Source: Tessaracoccus lacteus
GTDB taxonomy: Bacteria; Actinomycetota; Actinomycetes; Propionibacteriales; Propionibacteriaceae
NCBI RefSeq assembly: GCF_029917005.1
Contig: NZ_CP123967.1
Location: 1,798,001-1,862,000, forward strand
Direction of reading: 5' to 3'
Length of the DNA stretch: 64,000 nt
Positions 54,032-64,000 of this stretch are shown here, piece after piece. The notes beneath the pieces are model-generated. The model ran no database searches. It was not told the origin of the DNA and saw only the letters and a program-made list of their open reading frames with translations. Position numbers and translations under genes: made by a program. Numbering within the stretch: position 1 is the stretch's first letter; each line of letters begins with the position of its first letter.

Positions 54032-54858
54032 GCCTCGGCGACCGGGTTCGACAGGGTGCCGAGACCGTCGATGGAGACGTGCACCTCGTCGCCGGGAACC
54101 ATCGGCCCGACGCCCGCGGGGGTGCCGGTGAGGATGATGTCGCCGGGCAGCAGGGTGATGGACGCGCTGATGTAGGAGACGAGCTCGGCGATGCCGTGCA
54201 CCATCTGCGACGTGCTGCCGGACTGCTTCACCTCGTCGCCGACGCGGGTCTCGATCGTCAGCGAGGCGGCCTCCTCCAGCGGGACGTGCGTGTTGATCCA
54301 CGGGCCGAGCGGCAGGAAGGTGTCGGAACCCTTCGCGCGGGCCCACTGGTCGTCGGCGGCCTGCCAGTCGCGGGCGGTGACGTCATTGGCGATGGTGTAG
54401 CCGAAGATCCATTCGGCGGCCTGCTCGACGGGGACCTGCTTGCAGTACACGTCGCGGCCGCTGCTGGTGCGCCTCGACCCGATGACGACGGCCAGTTCGC
54501 CCTCGAAGTGCAGGTCCGTGCAGCCCTCCGGCCGGAGAATGGTCTCGTCGGGCCCGATGACGGCCGTGTTCGGCTTGAAGAACAGCAGCGGCGCGGAGGG
54601 CAACTCATTGCCCATCTCTGCGGCGTGCTCGGCGTAGTTGCGGCCGACGCCCACCACCTTGGAGCGTGGGATCACCGGCGCGAGCAGGCGCACCGCGGCC
54701 AGGTCGTGCCGCTCGCCGGTGTAGTTGACCGGCACACCGGCGAGAGGGTCCCCGGTCAGCGTCGAGATGGTGTCGGGGTGGTCTCCCCCGTCGACGGCGA
54801 GTTCGATGATCCCGTAGGCGGGGTCCTGTCCTGCGGTGGCGAAACGTGCAATGCGCAT
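54028..54858 (-). CDS. fumarylacetoacetate hydrolase family protein
   Basis: 276 residues. FAH-fold motifs: GVGRNYAEHAAEMG, FFKPNTAVIGP, HFEGELAVVIG (metal-binding Glu), ILTGTPAGVG. Members hydrolyse or decarboxylate acylpyruvates and related keto acids. Located next to leucine/isoleucine genes as in mycobacteria (Rv2993c); substrate not determined. TACCCT at 54871-54866 leaves seven bases before the ATG (leaderless). Confidence 0.9.
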   Translation of the reverse strand: MRIARFATAGQDPAYGIIELAVDGGDHPDTISTLTGDPLAGVPVNYTGERHDLAAVRLLAPVIPRSKVVGVGRNYAEHAAEMGNELPSAPLLFFKPNTAVIGPDETILRPEGCTDLHFEGELAVVIGSRRTSSGRDVYCKQVPVEQAAEWIFGYTIANDVTARDWQAADDQWARAKGSDTFLPLGPWINTHVPLEEAASLTIETRVGDEVKQSGSTSQMVHGIAELVSYISASITLLPGDIILTGTPAGVGPMVPGDEVHVSIDGLGTLSNPVAEA

Positions 54859-54875
54859 GGCCCCAAGGGTAGTGC

Positions 54876-56453
54876 TCAGGCCAGGTGCGTGATGATCCCG
54901 TAGGCCAGGGCGTCGGACAGCGCCTCCCATGAGGCCTCGACGACGTTGGTGCCGACGCCGACCGTCGTCCAGCTGTTGCCCTCATACGCGGTGTCGATCA
55001 ACGTGCGGACCGTGGCGTCGGTGCCGTGCCCCTCGTCGAGGATGCGGACGCGGTAGTCGCGCAGGTCGAAGTCCGCGACCTCGGGGAACGCGGGGATCAG
55101 CGCGGCACGCAGGGCCGCGTCGAGCGCATTGACGGGGCCGTTGCCCTCGCCGACGACCATCTGACGGCGGCCCTTGGCCGTCAGCTTCACGGTCGCCTCC
55201 GACGTGTTGAGGCCATCGCGCTCCTCGGTGAACACGCGCCAGGACTGCACCTCGAACGGCAGCCTGAGCAGGCCGAGCTCGTCACGGAGAAGCATCTCGA
55301 AGCTGGCGTCGGCGGACTCGTAGGAGTAGCCCTGCGCCTCGCGGTCCTTCACCACCGCGGTGACGCGCGCGGCGAGCTCGCGGTCGTCCAGATCGAAGCC
55401 CAGCTGGGAGCCCTTGATCTGGATGTTGGCGCGGCCGGCCATGTCGGAGATGAGCATACGCATGCTGTTGCCGACCAGCTCCGGGTCGATGTGCTGGTAC
55501 AGGTTGGCGTCGACCTTGATCGCGGAGGCGTGCAGCCCCGCCTTGTGCGCAAAGCTCGAGGCCCCGACGTAGGGCTGGCGGCCGATCAGCGGCTGGTTCG
55601 CCACCTGCGCGATGGCATGGGCGACGCGGCTGAGCTCAGGCAGCCGACCCTCGGGCAGCACCGACCAGCCGTACTTGAGCTCCAGGTTCGGGATCACGGC
55701 GCTCAGGTCGGCGTTCCCGGTGCGCTCGCCGTAGCCGTTGAACGTGCCCTGCACGTGCATGACGCCGGCCTCGACGGCCGCCATGGTGTTGGCCACCGCG
55801 CATCCGGTGTCGTTGTGGCAGTGGATGCCCAGCTTCGCGCCGGTGGCTGCAGCCGCCTCGACGACCTCGCCCATCCAGCTCGGCAGCATGCCGCCGTTGG
55901 TGTCGCACAGCACGACGACCTCGGCGCCGGCCTCGTGCGCCGTCGCGACCACCTTGAGCGCGTACTCGGGGTTGGCCCGGTAGCCGTCGAAGAAGTGCTC
56001 GCAGTCGACGAAGACCCGCCTTCCCTCGGAGATGAGGTACTGCACGGTGTCGGTGATCATCTCGAGGTTCTCCTCGAGCGAGCAGCGCAGCGCCCTGGCG
56101 ACGTGCTCGTCGTGGGACTTGGCGACGATGCACACGACGTCGGTCCCGGCCTCGACGAGCGCCCGCGTCAGCGGGTCGTCCGCGGCCTTCGCCCCCGCCT
56201 TGCGCGTGGCCCCGAAAGCGACCAGCGTCGACGTGCCCAACTCCAGGTCGCGGGCCAGCCGGAAGAACTCGGTGTCGCTGGGGTTGGCTCCCGGCCAGCC
56301 ACCCTCGATGTAGCCGACGCCCAGCTCGTCGAGGTATCCGGCGATCTTCAGCTTGTCCGCGACGGACAGGCGCAGGCCCTCCTGCTGCGCGCCGTCGCGC
56401 AGGGAGGTGTCGAAGACGTGGAACTCGGCGGGACGTTGGGGAAGAAGCGGCAT
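54876..56453 (-). CDS. cimA: (R)-citramalate synthase CimA
   Basis: Condenses pyruvate and acetyl-CoA to citramalate, first step of threonine-independent isoleucine synthesis. 525 residues: HMGL-like TIM barrel (FDTSLRDGAQQEG at the start, HCHNDTGCAVAN metal motif about residue 210) and a C-terminal LeuA-dimer regulatory domain (about 390-520), expected to bind isoleucine. CimA-family length and the pattern around SSFAHKAGLHASA separate it from LeuA. Ends 17 bases before the FAH-family gene start. The LeuB gene lies upstream on the other strand, so it sits amid its partner enzymes. Confidence 0.92.
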   Translation of the reverse strand: MPLLPQRPAEFHVFDTSLRDGAQQEGLRLSVADKLKIAGYLDELGVGYIEGGWPGANPSDTEFFRLARDLELGTSTLVAFGATRKAGAKAADDPLTRALVEAGTDVVCIVAKSHDEHVARALRCSLEENLEMITDTVQYLISEGRRVFVDCEHFFDGYRANPEYALKVVATAHEAGAEVVVLCDTNGGMLPSWMGEVVEAAAATGAKLGIHCHNDTGCAVANTMAAVEAGVMHVQGTFNGYGERTGNADLSAVIPNLELKYGWSVLPEGRLPELSRVAHAIAQVANQPLIGRQPYVGASSFAHKAGLHASAIKVDANLYQHIDPELVGNSMRMLISDMAGRANIQIKGSQLGFDLDDRELAARVTAVVKDREAQGYSYESADASFEMLLRDELGLLRLPFEVQSWRVFTEERDGLNTSEATVKLTAKGRRQMVVGEGNGPVNALDAALRAALIPAFPEVADFDLRDYRVRILDEGHGTDATVRTLIDTAYEGNSWTTVGVGTNVVEASWEALSDALAYGIITHLA

Positions 56454-56583
56454 CTGATCACTCCATCGGTTCGAGGGCCTCGGACAGAGTACGCCGAAGA
56501 GCCCACCCGGGGATGTCTCACCCAGTGGACGGACACTCTGAGACCGGCGCGGGCCCGAGGCGCGCTCGCGTAGGGTTCCCGCC

Positions 56584-57633
56584 ATGACTTCAGCGAAGAT
56601 TGCCGTCATCGGCGGCGACGGCATCGGCCCCGAGGTGACTGCAGAGGCCATCAAGGTCCTCACCGCGGTCGCGCCCGACACCTTTGAGTTCGTCGACTAC
56701 GACCTGGGAGCCGAGCGCTGGCTGCGCACCGGCGAGGTCCTGCCGGACTCGGTGCTCGAGGAGCTGAAGCACGTCGACGCCATCGCGCTGGGCGCCGTCG
56801 GCGCGGCCCCCGGCTCGAAGGCGATCCCCAGCGGCCTCCTCGAGCGCGGCCTGCTGCTGAAGCTGCGCTTCGCCTTCGACCACGCCATCAACCTGCGCCC
56901 GTCGATCCTGTACCCGGGCGTGCCCACCCCGCTGGCGCCCGGCCTGGTCGAGGGTCGCACGGTGGACTTCGTCGTCGTCCGCGAGGGCACCGAGGGACTG
57001 TACTGCGGCAACGGCGGCGCCGTCCGCGTGGGCACCGCCCAGGAGCTCGCGACCGAGGTCTCCGTCAACACATACTTCGGCGTCGAGCGCGTCGTCCGCG
57101 ACGCCTTCCGCCGTGCGCAGGCCCGCCGCGGGAAGCTCACCCTGCTCCACAAGCACAACGTGCTGGTCAACGCCGGTCGCCTGTGGAACCGCGCGTTCAC
57201 CGAGATCGCCGCCGAGTTCCCGGACGTCACGACCAACTACCTGCACATCGACGCAGCGATGATCGCCATGGTCGTCGACCCGTCGCAGTTCGACGTCATC
57301 GTGACCGACAACCTGTTCGGCGACATCGTCACCGACCTGGCGGCGGCCGTCACCGGCGGCATCGGGCTCGCGGCCTCGGCCAACATCAACCCGACGGGCG
57401 AGTACCCGTCGATGTTCGAGCCCGTGCACGGCTCCGCCCCCGACATCGCGGGCAAGGGCATCGCCGACCCGACGGCCGCCATCTCGTCCATGGCGCTGCT
57501 GCTCGACCACCTCGGCCGGCCGGAGCTCGCGCGCCGGATCGACGAGGCCGTCTCGGCTGACATCGCGGAACGCGGGGGCGAGAAGCTCGGCACCACGCAG
57601 ATCGGTGACCGGATCGCCGCCCGCGTGGCCTGA
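56584..57633 (+). CDS. leuB: 3-isopropylmalate dehydrogenase LeuB
   Basis: Oxidative decarboxylation of 3-isopropylmalate (leucine) and of 3-methylmalate in the citramalate route. 349 residues: [40 protein letters not shown] metal-binding Asp segment, and [25 protein letters not shown] leaves seven bases before the ATG (leaderless). Divergent from cimA with 130 bases between. Confidence 0.97.
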   Translation: MTSAKIAVIGGDGIGPEVTAEAIKVLTAVAPDTFEFVDYDLGAERWLRTGEVLPDSVLEELKHVDAIALGAVGAAPGSKAIPSGLLERGLLLKLRFAFDHAINLRPSILYPGVPTPLAPGLVEGRTVDFVVVREGTEGLYCGNGGAVRVGTAQELATEVSVNTYFGVERVVRDAFRRAQARRGKLTLLHKHNVLVNAGRLWNRAFTEIAAEFPDVTTNYLHIDAAMIAMVVDPSQFDVIVTDNLFGDIVTDLAAAVTGGIGLAASANINPTGEYPSMFEPVHGSAPDIAGKGIADPTAAISSMALLLDHLGRPELARRIDEAVSADIAERGGEKLGTTQIGDRIAARVA

Positions 57634-57636
57634 GGC

Positions 57637-57921
57637 TCAGATGCCGACTCGCTTGGCGATCAGCGGCATCGCTCCCCCGATGGTGGCGGCCCACGCGCAG
57701 ATCAGCACGAGGCTGGCCGCGACGACGCTAGCTACCTCCCAGCCGACGAACAGCGACCCGACGACCAGCCCCAGCAGTGCAAGCATGCAGCCCAGCAGCA
57801 GTCCGACGCGCAGCTCGCGCCACACGACGCGCCAGATGTCGCCGAAGCGCACCTCGCCGACGGCCTGCGCGCGTACCGAGCCCCCCCCGGTTCCGCCGAG
57901 AAGTGCACTGAGCGGTCCCAA
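57637..57921 (-). pseudogene. remnant of an MgtE-type magnesium transporter
   Basis: 94-residue open frame whose VRAQAVGEVRFGDIWRVVWRELRVG, LLLGCMLALLGLVVGS and GGAMPLIAKRVGI segments correspond to the C-terminal membrane region of MgtE (after the conserved GNAGSQ stretch, here degraded to GGTGGGS). The CBS and N domains, the earlier helices and the last helix (usual DP...TLVD end) are missing. I read it as a decayed fragment between leuB and ptsI. Confidence 0.75.
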
Positions 57922-57996
57922 GGCGACGCCCGAGCCATGCGTTGACTAGCGTGGTCCCAGTCGCGACGATGGACAAGAGCGCTCTCAGGAGGTCAG

Positions 57997-59664
57997 ATGG
58001 TCGCCAACACGGTGCAGGGAACAGGCGTCGTCGAAGGGTTCGCCTACGGGCCGGTGGCGTGGACGCGCCCCGCCCCCGTCGCTCCCCCGGCCGGGGGCAT
58101 CGTCCCCGAGGACGGCAGAGGTGCGGAGGAGACCCGGTTCCAGGCGGCCGTCGAGGTCGTCGCCGCGAGGTTCGCCGCCCGCGCGGAGGCCGCGGACGGG
58201 GCCGCTTCGGAGGTGATGGAGGCCTCGGCCGCGCTGGCGAGGGACCGCGGCTGGGTCCGGTCGGCCACGAGGAGCATCAGACAGGGAGCCACCGCCGAGA
58301 CGGCGACCACCGTCGCCATCGGCGGCTTCATCGAGCAGCTCGCACAGCTCGGCGGACGGATGGCCGAACGGACGACCGACCTCGCCGACATCCGGGCCCG
58401 CATCGTCGCAGAGCTGATGGGGCTCCCCGAGCCGGGCGTCCCCCGGCCGACGCACCCCGTCGTGCTGCTGGCCGACGACCTCGCACCCGCGGACACCGCG
58501 GGGCTCGACCCGTCCGTGGTTCTGGCGATCGTCACCCGACGCGGGGGCCCCACCAGCCACACGGCGATCATCGCCCGCCAACTCGGGATCCCCTGCATCG
58601 TCGCCGCCGGTTCACTGGCTGACATCGGCGAGCATGAGCAGGTACTCGTCGACGGTGCCCACGGCGTCGTCACCCGCTCCCCCGACCCTGACGCGTCGGC
58701 GGAGCTGGTCGCACGCGACAACGCGCTGAGAGCCGAGATCCGCGCCTGGCGCGGCCCGGCGACCACGCGCGACGGGGCAGCGATCCGCCTGCTGGCCAAC
58801 GTGCAGGACGGTGCTGGCGCCCGCACCGCGGCCGCCGAGTCCGCAGCGGAGGGGGTCGGGCTGTTCCGCACTGAGCTCTGCTTCCTCACCGCACAGAACC
58901 AGCCGACCGTCGAGGAGCAGGCCGGCCTGTATGCCGAGGTCTTCGCCGCCTTCGCCGACGGCAGGGTCGTCGTGCGCACGCTCGACGCCGGGTCCGACAA
59001 GCCCGTGCCCTTCGTGCACCACGCGCAGGAGGACAACCCCGCCCTCGGCGTGCGGGGCATCCGGCTCGGGCGGAGCAACCCGGACCTGATGGTGGGCCAG
59101 CTCGACGCGATCGCGCGGGCCGCGCGGGACTCCGGCGCAGTGGATCCGCACGTGATGGCGCCCATGGTCTCCACCGTCGACGAGGCCGCGGAGTTCGCGT
59201 CGCAGTGCAGGGAACGTGGCCTGGTACCCGGGATCATGGTCGAGGTGCCGGCCGTCGCGCTCATGGCCGAGGAGTTCCTCCAGGTGGTCGACTTCTTCTC
59301 GATCGGCACCAACGACCTGACGCAGTACACCATGGCCGCCGACCGCACCTCAGGGGACCTGGCGGCGCTCACCACCGCCTGGCAGCCAGCCGTGCTCCGG
59401 CTGATCGCCCGCACCTCGGCCGCAGGCATGAGGGCAGGGAAGCCTGTCGGGGTCTGCGGCGAAGCCGCGGCCGACCCCCTGCTCGCCTGCGTCCTGACCG
59501 GCATGGGGATCACGTCCCTGTCCATGGCCTACTCGGCGATCCCCGCGGTCGGGGTGCGCCTCGGCAAGGTCACGCTCGAGCAGTGCCGCAGCGCCGCCGC
59601 CCGCGTCGTCGAGGCCCGCACCGACGTGGAGGCCCGTGAGGTGGCCGAGGGACTGCTGCGCTGA
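57997..59664 (+). CDS. ptsI: phosphoenolpyruvate-protein phosphotransferase (PTS enzyme I)
   Basis: First enzyme of the sugar phosphotransferase chain; phosphorylates HPr from PEP. 555 residues: phosphohistidine His188 in GGPTSHTAIIARQ, PEP-binding domain with FRTELCFL, GVRGIRLG, GTNDLTQY and Cys of VGVCGEAA. The HPr-binding helices (about 40-140) are present. No ptsH or sugar EII is adjacent. GGAGG ribosome site before the ATG. Confidence 0.94.
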   Translation: MVANTVQGTGVVEGFAYGPVAWTRPAPVAPPAGGIVPEDGRGAEETRFQAAVEVVAARFAARAEAADGAASEVMEASAALARDRGWVRSATRSIRQGATAETATTVAIGGFIEQLAQLGGRMAERTTDLADIRARIVAELMGLPEPGVPRPTHPVVLLADDLAPADTAGLDPSVVLAIVTRRGGPTSHTAIIARQLGIPCIVAAGSLADIGEHEQVLVDGAHGVVTRSPDPDASAELVARDNALRAEIRAWRGPATTRDGAAIRLLANVQDGAGARTAAAESAAEGVGLFRTELCFLTAQNQPTVEEQAGLYAEVFAAFADGRVVVRTLDAGSDKPVPFVHHAQEDNPALGVRGIRLGRSNPDLMVGQLDAIARAARDSGAVDPHVMAPMVSTVDEAAEFASQCRERGLVPGIMVEVPAVALMAEEFLQVVDFFSIGTNDLTQYTMAADRTSGDLAALTTAWQPAVLRLIARTSAAGMRAGKPVGVCGEAAADPLLACVLTGMGITSLSMAYSAIPAVGVRLGKVTLEQCRSAAARVVEARTDVEAREVAEGLLR

Positions 59665-59682
59665 TCCCCTCCCCGCGCACGA

Positions 59683-59721
59683 GACGGCCGGGCCGACCCC
59701 TCAGGGACCGGCCCGGCCGTC
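59683..59721. terminator. bidirectional terminator between ptsI and ilvC
   Basis: GACGGCCGGGCCG / CGGCCCGGCCGTC stem (13 bp) around a 13-base loop in the 72-base gap between convergent ptsI and ilvC. Confidence 0.85.
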
Positions 59722-59736
59722 GTCGGGTTGCTTCGG

Positions 59737-61291
<1,555 letters not shown>

Positions 61292-61295
<4 letters not shown>

Positions 61296-63034
61296 AGGTC
61301 CTCCTCCTCCCACTGCGGGGCCATGTCCCTGGCCACGCGGATCTCGTCGTTGCTGACGCCGGCGGCCACCATCGGCCACACCATCGCGTCCTTGTGGACG
61401 ACGAACTCGATGACGACCGGACGGTCGTCGATCTCGAGCGCTCGGGCGATCGCTTCGTCCATCTCCTCCTCGTTGGTGGCGCGGAGGCCGACACAGCCCA
61501 TCGCCTCGGCCAGCATCGGGAAGTTGGGGAGGTTCTCGGTCATCAGGTCGGTGTTCGAATAGCGGCCCTCATAGAAGAGGGACTGCCACTGCCGGACCAT
61601 GCCGAGCGCATTGTTGTTGATCACGGCGATCTTGATCGGGATGTTGTTGAGCGCGCAGGTGACGAGCTCCTGGTTCGTCATCTGGAAGCAGCCGTCACCG
61701 TCGATCCCCCACACCGTGGAGTCAGGGTTGGCCACCTTCGCACCCATCGCGGCCGGGACGCAGAACCCCATGGTCCCCGCGCCGCCGGAGTTGAGCCAGC
61801 GACCCGGCCTCTCGTGGGGCAGGAAGTGAGCTGCCCACATCTGGTGCTGGCCGACACCCGCCGCGTAGATGGTGTCGGCGGGGCTGAGCTGCCCAATCCG
61901 CTGGATGACCTCCTGCGGGGAGAGCCTGCCGTCCGGGATCTCCTCCCAACGCGGCTGGTAGCGATCCTTCATCCCGGTCAGCAGGCGGCGCCACGCGTCG
62001 CAGTCGGGGGCGTCGTAGGCCTCGATTGCGACGATGAGCTGCCGCAGCGTCTCCTTGATGTCGCCCACGATGGGGATGTCGACGGCGACGTTCTTGCCGA
62101 TCTCGGCCGGGTCGACGTCAGCGTGGATGATCTTGGCCAGCGGCGCGAAGCTGTCGAGCCTGCCGGTGACCCGGTCGTCGAAGCGCGTCGCCAGGGCGAT
62201 GATCAGGTCCGCCTTCTGGAGAGCACCCACTGCGGCGACCGTGCCGTGCATGCCCGGCATCCCCAGGTTCAGCTCGTGGCTGTCGGGGAAGACGCCGCGC
62301 GCCATCAGCGTGGTGACGACGGGGATGCGCGTCTTCTCGACGAACTCGGCCAGCTCGTCCTGTGAGCGCGAGGAGGCGACTCCGCCTCCGACGTACAGCA
62401 CGGGGCGCTCGGCTTGAGCGATCATCCGCGCAGCGGCGCGGATCTGGCGCGTATGGGGTCTGAAGGTCGGCTTGTAGCCGGGCAGGTCGAGTTCGGTGGG
62501 CCAGACGAAGGGCGCCTTGGCCACCAGAGCGTCCTTGGCGATGTCGACGAGCACCGGTCCGGGCCGTCCTGTGGCGGCGATGTGGAACGCCTCCTTGACG
62601 GCCAGCGGGATGTCCGCGGTCTCCTTGATCAGGAAGCTGTGCTTGGTGATCGGCATCGTGATGCCGCGGATGTCGGCCTCCTGGAAGGCGTCCGTGCCGA
62701 TGGAGGTGCTGTTCACCTGGCCGGTGATCGCCACGAGCGGGGTCGAGTCCATGTAGGCGTTCGCCAGCGGGGTGACGAGATTGGTCGCACCGGGACCGGA
62801 GGTCGCTATGCAGACGCCGACCCGCCCGGAGCTCATCGCGTACCCCTCGGCCGCGTGCCCGGCGCCCTGCTCGTGCCGCACGAGGATGTGCCGGATGCTG
62901 GAGTCGAAGAGCGGGTCGTAGGCCGGCAGGATCGCGCCCCCCGGGATCCCGAATGCTACGTCGACGCCCATCTTCTCGAGCGATGCGACGAGTGCCTGGG
63001 CCCCCGTCAAGAGTTGACCACTGTCCTGCGCCAT
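61292..63034 (-). CDS. ilvB: acetolactate synthase large subunit IlvB
   Basis: Thiamine-diphosphate and FAD enzyme making acetolactate or acetohydroxybutyrate. 580 residues: [13 protein letters not shown], catalytic Glu in [17 protein letters not shown] region, ThDP-binding [15 protein letters not shown] 63034 with a GGGAGAGG ribosome site; the longer frame is rejected. Transcription is under an attenuator (leader 63140-63172, terminator 63078-63111). First gene of ilvBNC. Confidence 0.97.
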
Positions 63035-63077
63035 TGCCTCTCCCTTCTCCTGGCTGCGACCCATTGTGCTTGTCAAG

Positions 63078-63111
63078 AAAAAACCCTCGTTGCCTTCAAG
63101 GCAGACGAGGG
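63078..63111 (-). terminator. ilvB attenuator: intrinsic terminator with T-run
   Basis: On the minus strand CCCTCGTCTGCCTT then AAGGCAACGAGGG (one mismatch pair) followed by six T residues, 28 bases after the leader-peptide stop and 43 before the ilvB ATG. It is the only hairpin with a clear T-run that I noticed in the window, as expected for an attenuator. Confidence 0.93.
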
Positions 63112-63139
63112 TGCGCTTCGTGATGTGCTTCGCGAAGCG

Positions 63140-63172
63140 CTACCTGATGACTACGAGTCGTCCGGTGAACAT
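63140..63172 (-). CDS. ilvBNC leader peptide
   Basis: Ten-residue peptide MFTGRLVVIR with a Leu-Val-Val-Ile run just before its stop, ahead of an attenuator terminator. A GGGAAGGTGG ribosome site precedes the ATG. Ribosome stalling at Leu/Val/Ile codons when those amino acids are scarce would favour readthrough into ilvB. Similar leader peptides precede ilvBN in Corynebacterium and other actinobacteria. An 8-bp hairpin (GCGCTTCG/CGAAGCGC, 63113-63140) overlaps the leader stop and may be the pause structure; the antiterminator pairing could not be resolved by eye. Confidence 0.9.
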   Translation of the reverse strand: MFTGRLVVIR

Positions 63173-63236
63173 GGGTCCACCTTCCCTTGGCAGGAACCGG
63201 GTGTCAAGCACTTGCGAGGCCTCATCCGAAATGTAA

Positions 63237-63270
63237 GACGGCGCCCGGGCGGGGGAACCCGGGCGCCGTC
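63237..63270 (-). terminator. terminator downstream of the membrane protein gene
   Basis: GACGGCGCCCGGG / CCCGGGCGCCGTC (13-bp stem) with an eight-base loop, 14 bases past the stop at 63285 and upstream of the ilvB leader. Confidence 0.85.
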
Positions 63271-63284
63271 TCAGATGCGAGGAG

Positions 63285-63791
63285 TCACGAACGGTCGACG
63301 ACCACGTCACGCTCGACGACGGCCGCAACGGGGGCACCGACGCGGGTCAGGGCCCAGCCGATGAGGCCGAACAGGATGCCGAGGCCCATGACGAGCGCCG
63401 CGACGCCGAAGGCGACCACGGAGGTGAACAGCGACGCACGGAGGAAGGAGGCATTCATGACCGTGGTACGGGTGGCGGTGTACTGGTCCGCCAGCTCGGT
63501 GTCACCGGCTTCCTTGGCCGCGGTGGCCAGGGCCCCGAGCTCCGAGTAGGTCTTGCCTTCGGAGGCAGCCATGGCGTGGTGGTTGATGATGTCAGCCTGC
63601 GCGTACGCCGACAGCGGCCCGGAGACCGGCTTGCCGGCGAAGGCGCCGCCCATGAATGTGGCGTCGGCGGGGACGGTGATCTTCTCTGCGGCCAGCTGGG
63701 AGCTGACCATGCCGTACGTCAGGGCGCCGGCGATAAGCAGAACGATGCCGGCGACGATCGAGATGATGCCGACGGTCTTGGTGGCCTTCAT
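63285..63791 (-). CDS. two-to-three-helix membrane protein of unknown function
   Basis: 168 residues: N-terminal helix (about residues 7-27; IISIVAGIVLLIAGALTYGM), an external-looking middle with PADATFMGGAFAGKPVSGP, and two C-terminal helices (about 118-155). Similar actinobacterial proteins are often labelled aromatic ring-opening dioxygenase LigA in databases, a naming that has no support in the sequence: no metal site is visible. ATG 63791 has an AAGGGA site; a longer frame is rejected. It is the last gene before the ilvBNC leader. Confidence 0.75.
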   Translation of the reverse strand: MKATKTVGIISIVAGIVLLIAGALTYGMVSSQLAAEKITVPADATFMGGAFAGKPVSGPLSAYAQADIINHHAMAASEGKTYSELGALATAAKEAGDTELADQYTATRTTVMNASFLRASLFTSVVAFGVAALVMGLGILFGLIGWALTRVGAPVAAVVERDVVVDRS

Positions 63792-63907
63792 GGTGAGGGT
63801 CCCTTTCTTCGGTGAGGCTGTCCTACCTCTTGTAGGAGACAATGTAGACGGTCTCGGGCCCCTGGGAACCAGAACGCGGCACTAATTTCGGTGAGCCTCG
63901 AAATACG

Positions 63908-64000
63908 TCACCCGACGATGCGACCCCAGACCTCGTCGAGAGGTTCTGCCACCTCGGTCTTCATGTTCGCCACGCCGGGGTTGTCCGCCCAGCGAGGCAG
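63908..64000 (-). CDS. C-terminal end of an unidentified protein (window edge)
   Basis: Thirty codons reading LPRWADNPGVANMKTEVAEP then LDEVWGRIVG and a TGA; the rest lies beyond the right edge. Codon use is typical for the window. Too short to assign. The 116-base gap to the membrane protein start shows no feature I recognise. Confidence 0.5.
   Translation of the reverse strand: MPRWADNPGVANMKTEVAEPLDEVWGRIVG

Noticed and set aside
63285-63791. Aromatic ring-opening dioxygenase (LigA) label for the membrane protein
   Set aside because: No catalytic metal residues or dioxygenase motifs; it is a small helical membrane protein.

Overview
The window is a gene-dense, high-GC actinobacterial chromosome segment. 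Gene content and order point to the Propionibacteriaceae or a close relative, though this is inferred from the genes and not from a marker comparison. Two points support it: an anaerobic-type cobalamin cluster with a CbiE-CbiG-CbiH triple fusion, and the order lexA / nrdR / hflX-dapF-miaA / miaB / recX-recA / clgR-cinA-pgsA-rimO-ftsK, which recalls mycobacteria and other actinobacteria. I see no phage, insertion sequence, CRISPR array or rRNA. Codon use looks uniform, so the window reads as core chromosome.

Layout. 1-10,644: cobalt uptake (cbiMNQO, the last cut by the window edge) and corrin ring synthesis (cobH, cbiX fused to precorrin-2 dehydrogenase, cbiEGH, cbiF, cbiL, cobQ, cbiB), with two cobalamin riboswitches. 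10,964-15,699: a secreted repeat protein, a histidine phosphatase, a membrane thioredoxin/DUF4395 pair, a membrane AlbA_2-domain protein, and a DedA-like protein behind a putative iron box. 15,701-18,444: ilvD and a rhodanese. 18,521-23,388: the B12-dependent ribonucleotide reductase nrdJ with nrdR and a NrdR-box pair, then lexA and a divergent small membrane protein sharing three SOS boxes. 23,392-41,225: helicase, ribosome GTPase, dapF, tRNA modification (miaA, miaB), RNase Y, recX-recA with an SOS box, regulators, pgsA, rimO and ftsK. 41,275-48,695: thiL, ddl, plsC, a frameshifted gene, a DUF222/HNH gene carrying a repeat inside its coding region, and a prolyl oligopeptidase. 48,807-63,172: branched-chain amino acid genes (leuDC, an IclR regulator, cimA, leuB, ilvC, ilvN, ilvB with an attenuator), interspersed with an esterase, two tRNAs, a CPBP protein, a fumarylacetoacetate-hydrolase-family protein, an mgtE remnant and ptsI.

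How it fits together. B12 made by the first cluster can feed NrdJ, while the cobalt and corrin genes are fed back on by riboswitches. LexA and RecA carry matching SOS operators. CimA, LeuC, LeuD, LeuB, IlvBN, IlvC and IlvD together give a route to isoleucine from pyruvate via citramalate and to valine; leucine also needs leuA, which is not here. At least fourteen genes have a TANNNT -10 element 6-7 bases before the start codon, so leaderless transcription appears common, and I used it to choose several starts. I found no convincing undescribed multi-gene system; the least explained items are the secreted repeat protein, the AlbA_2 membrane protein, the iron-boxed DedA-like gene and the LysM-less ChiZ-position protein.
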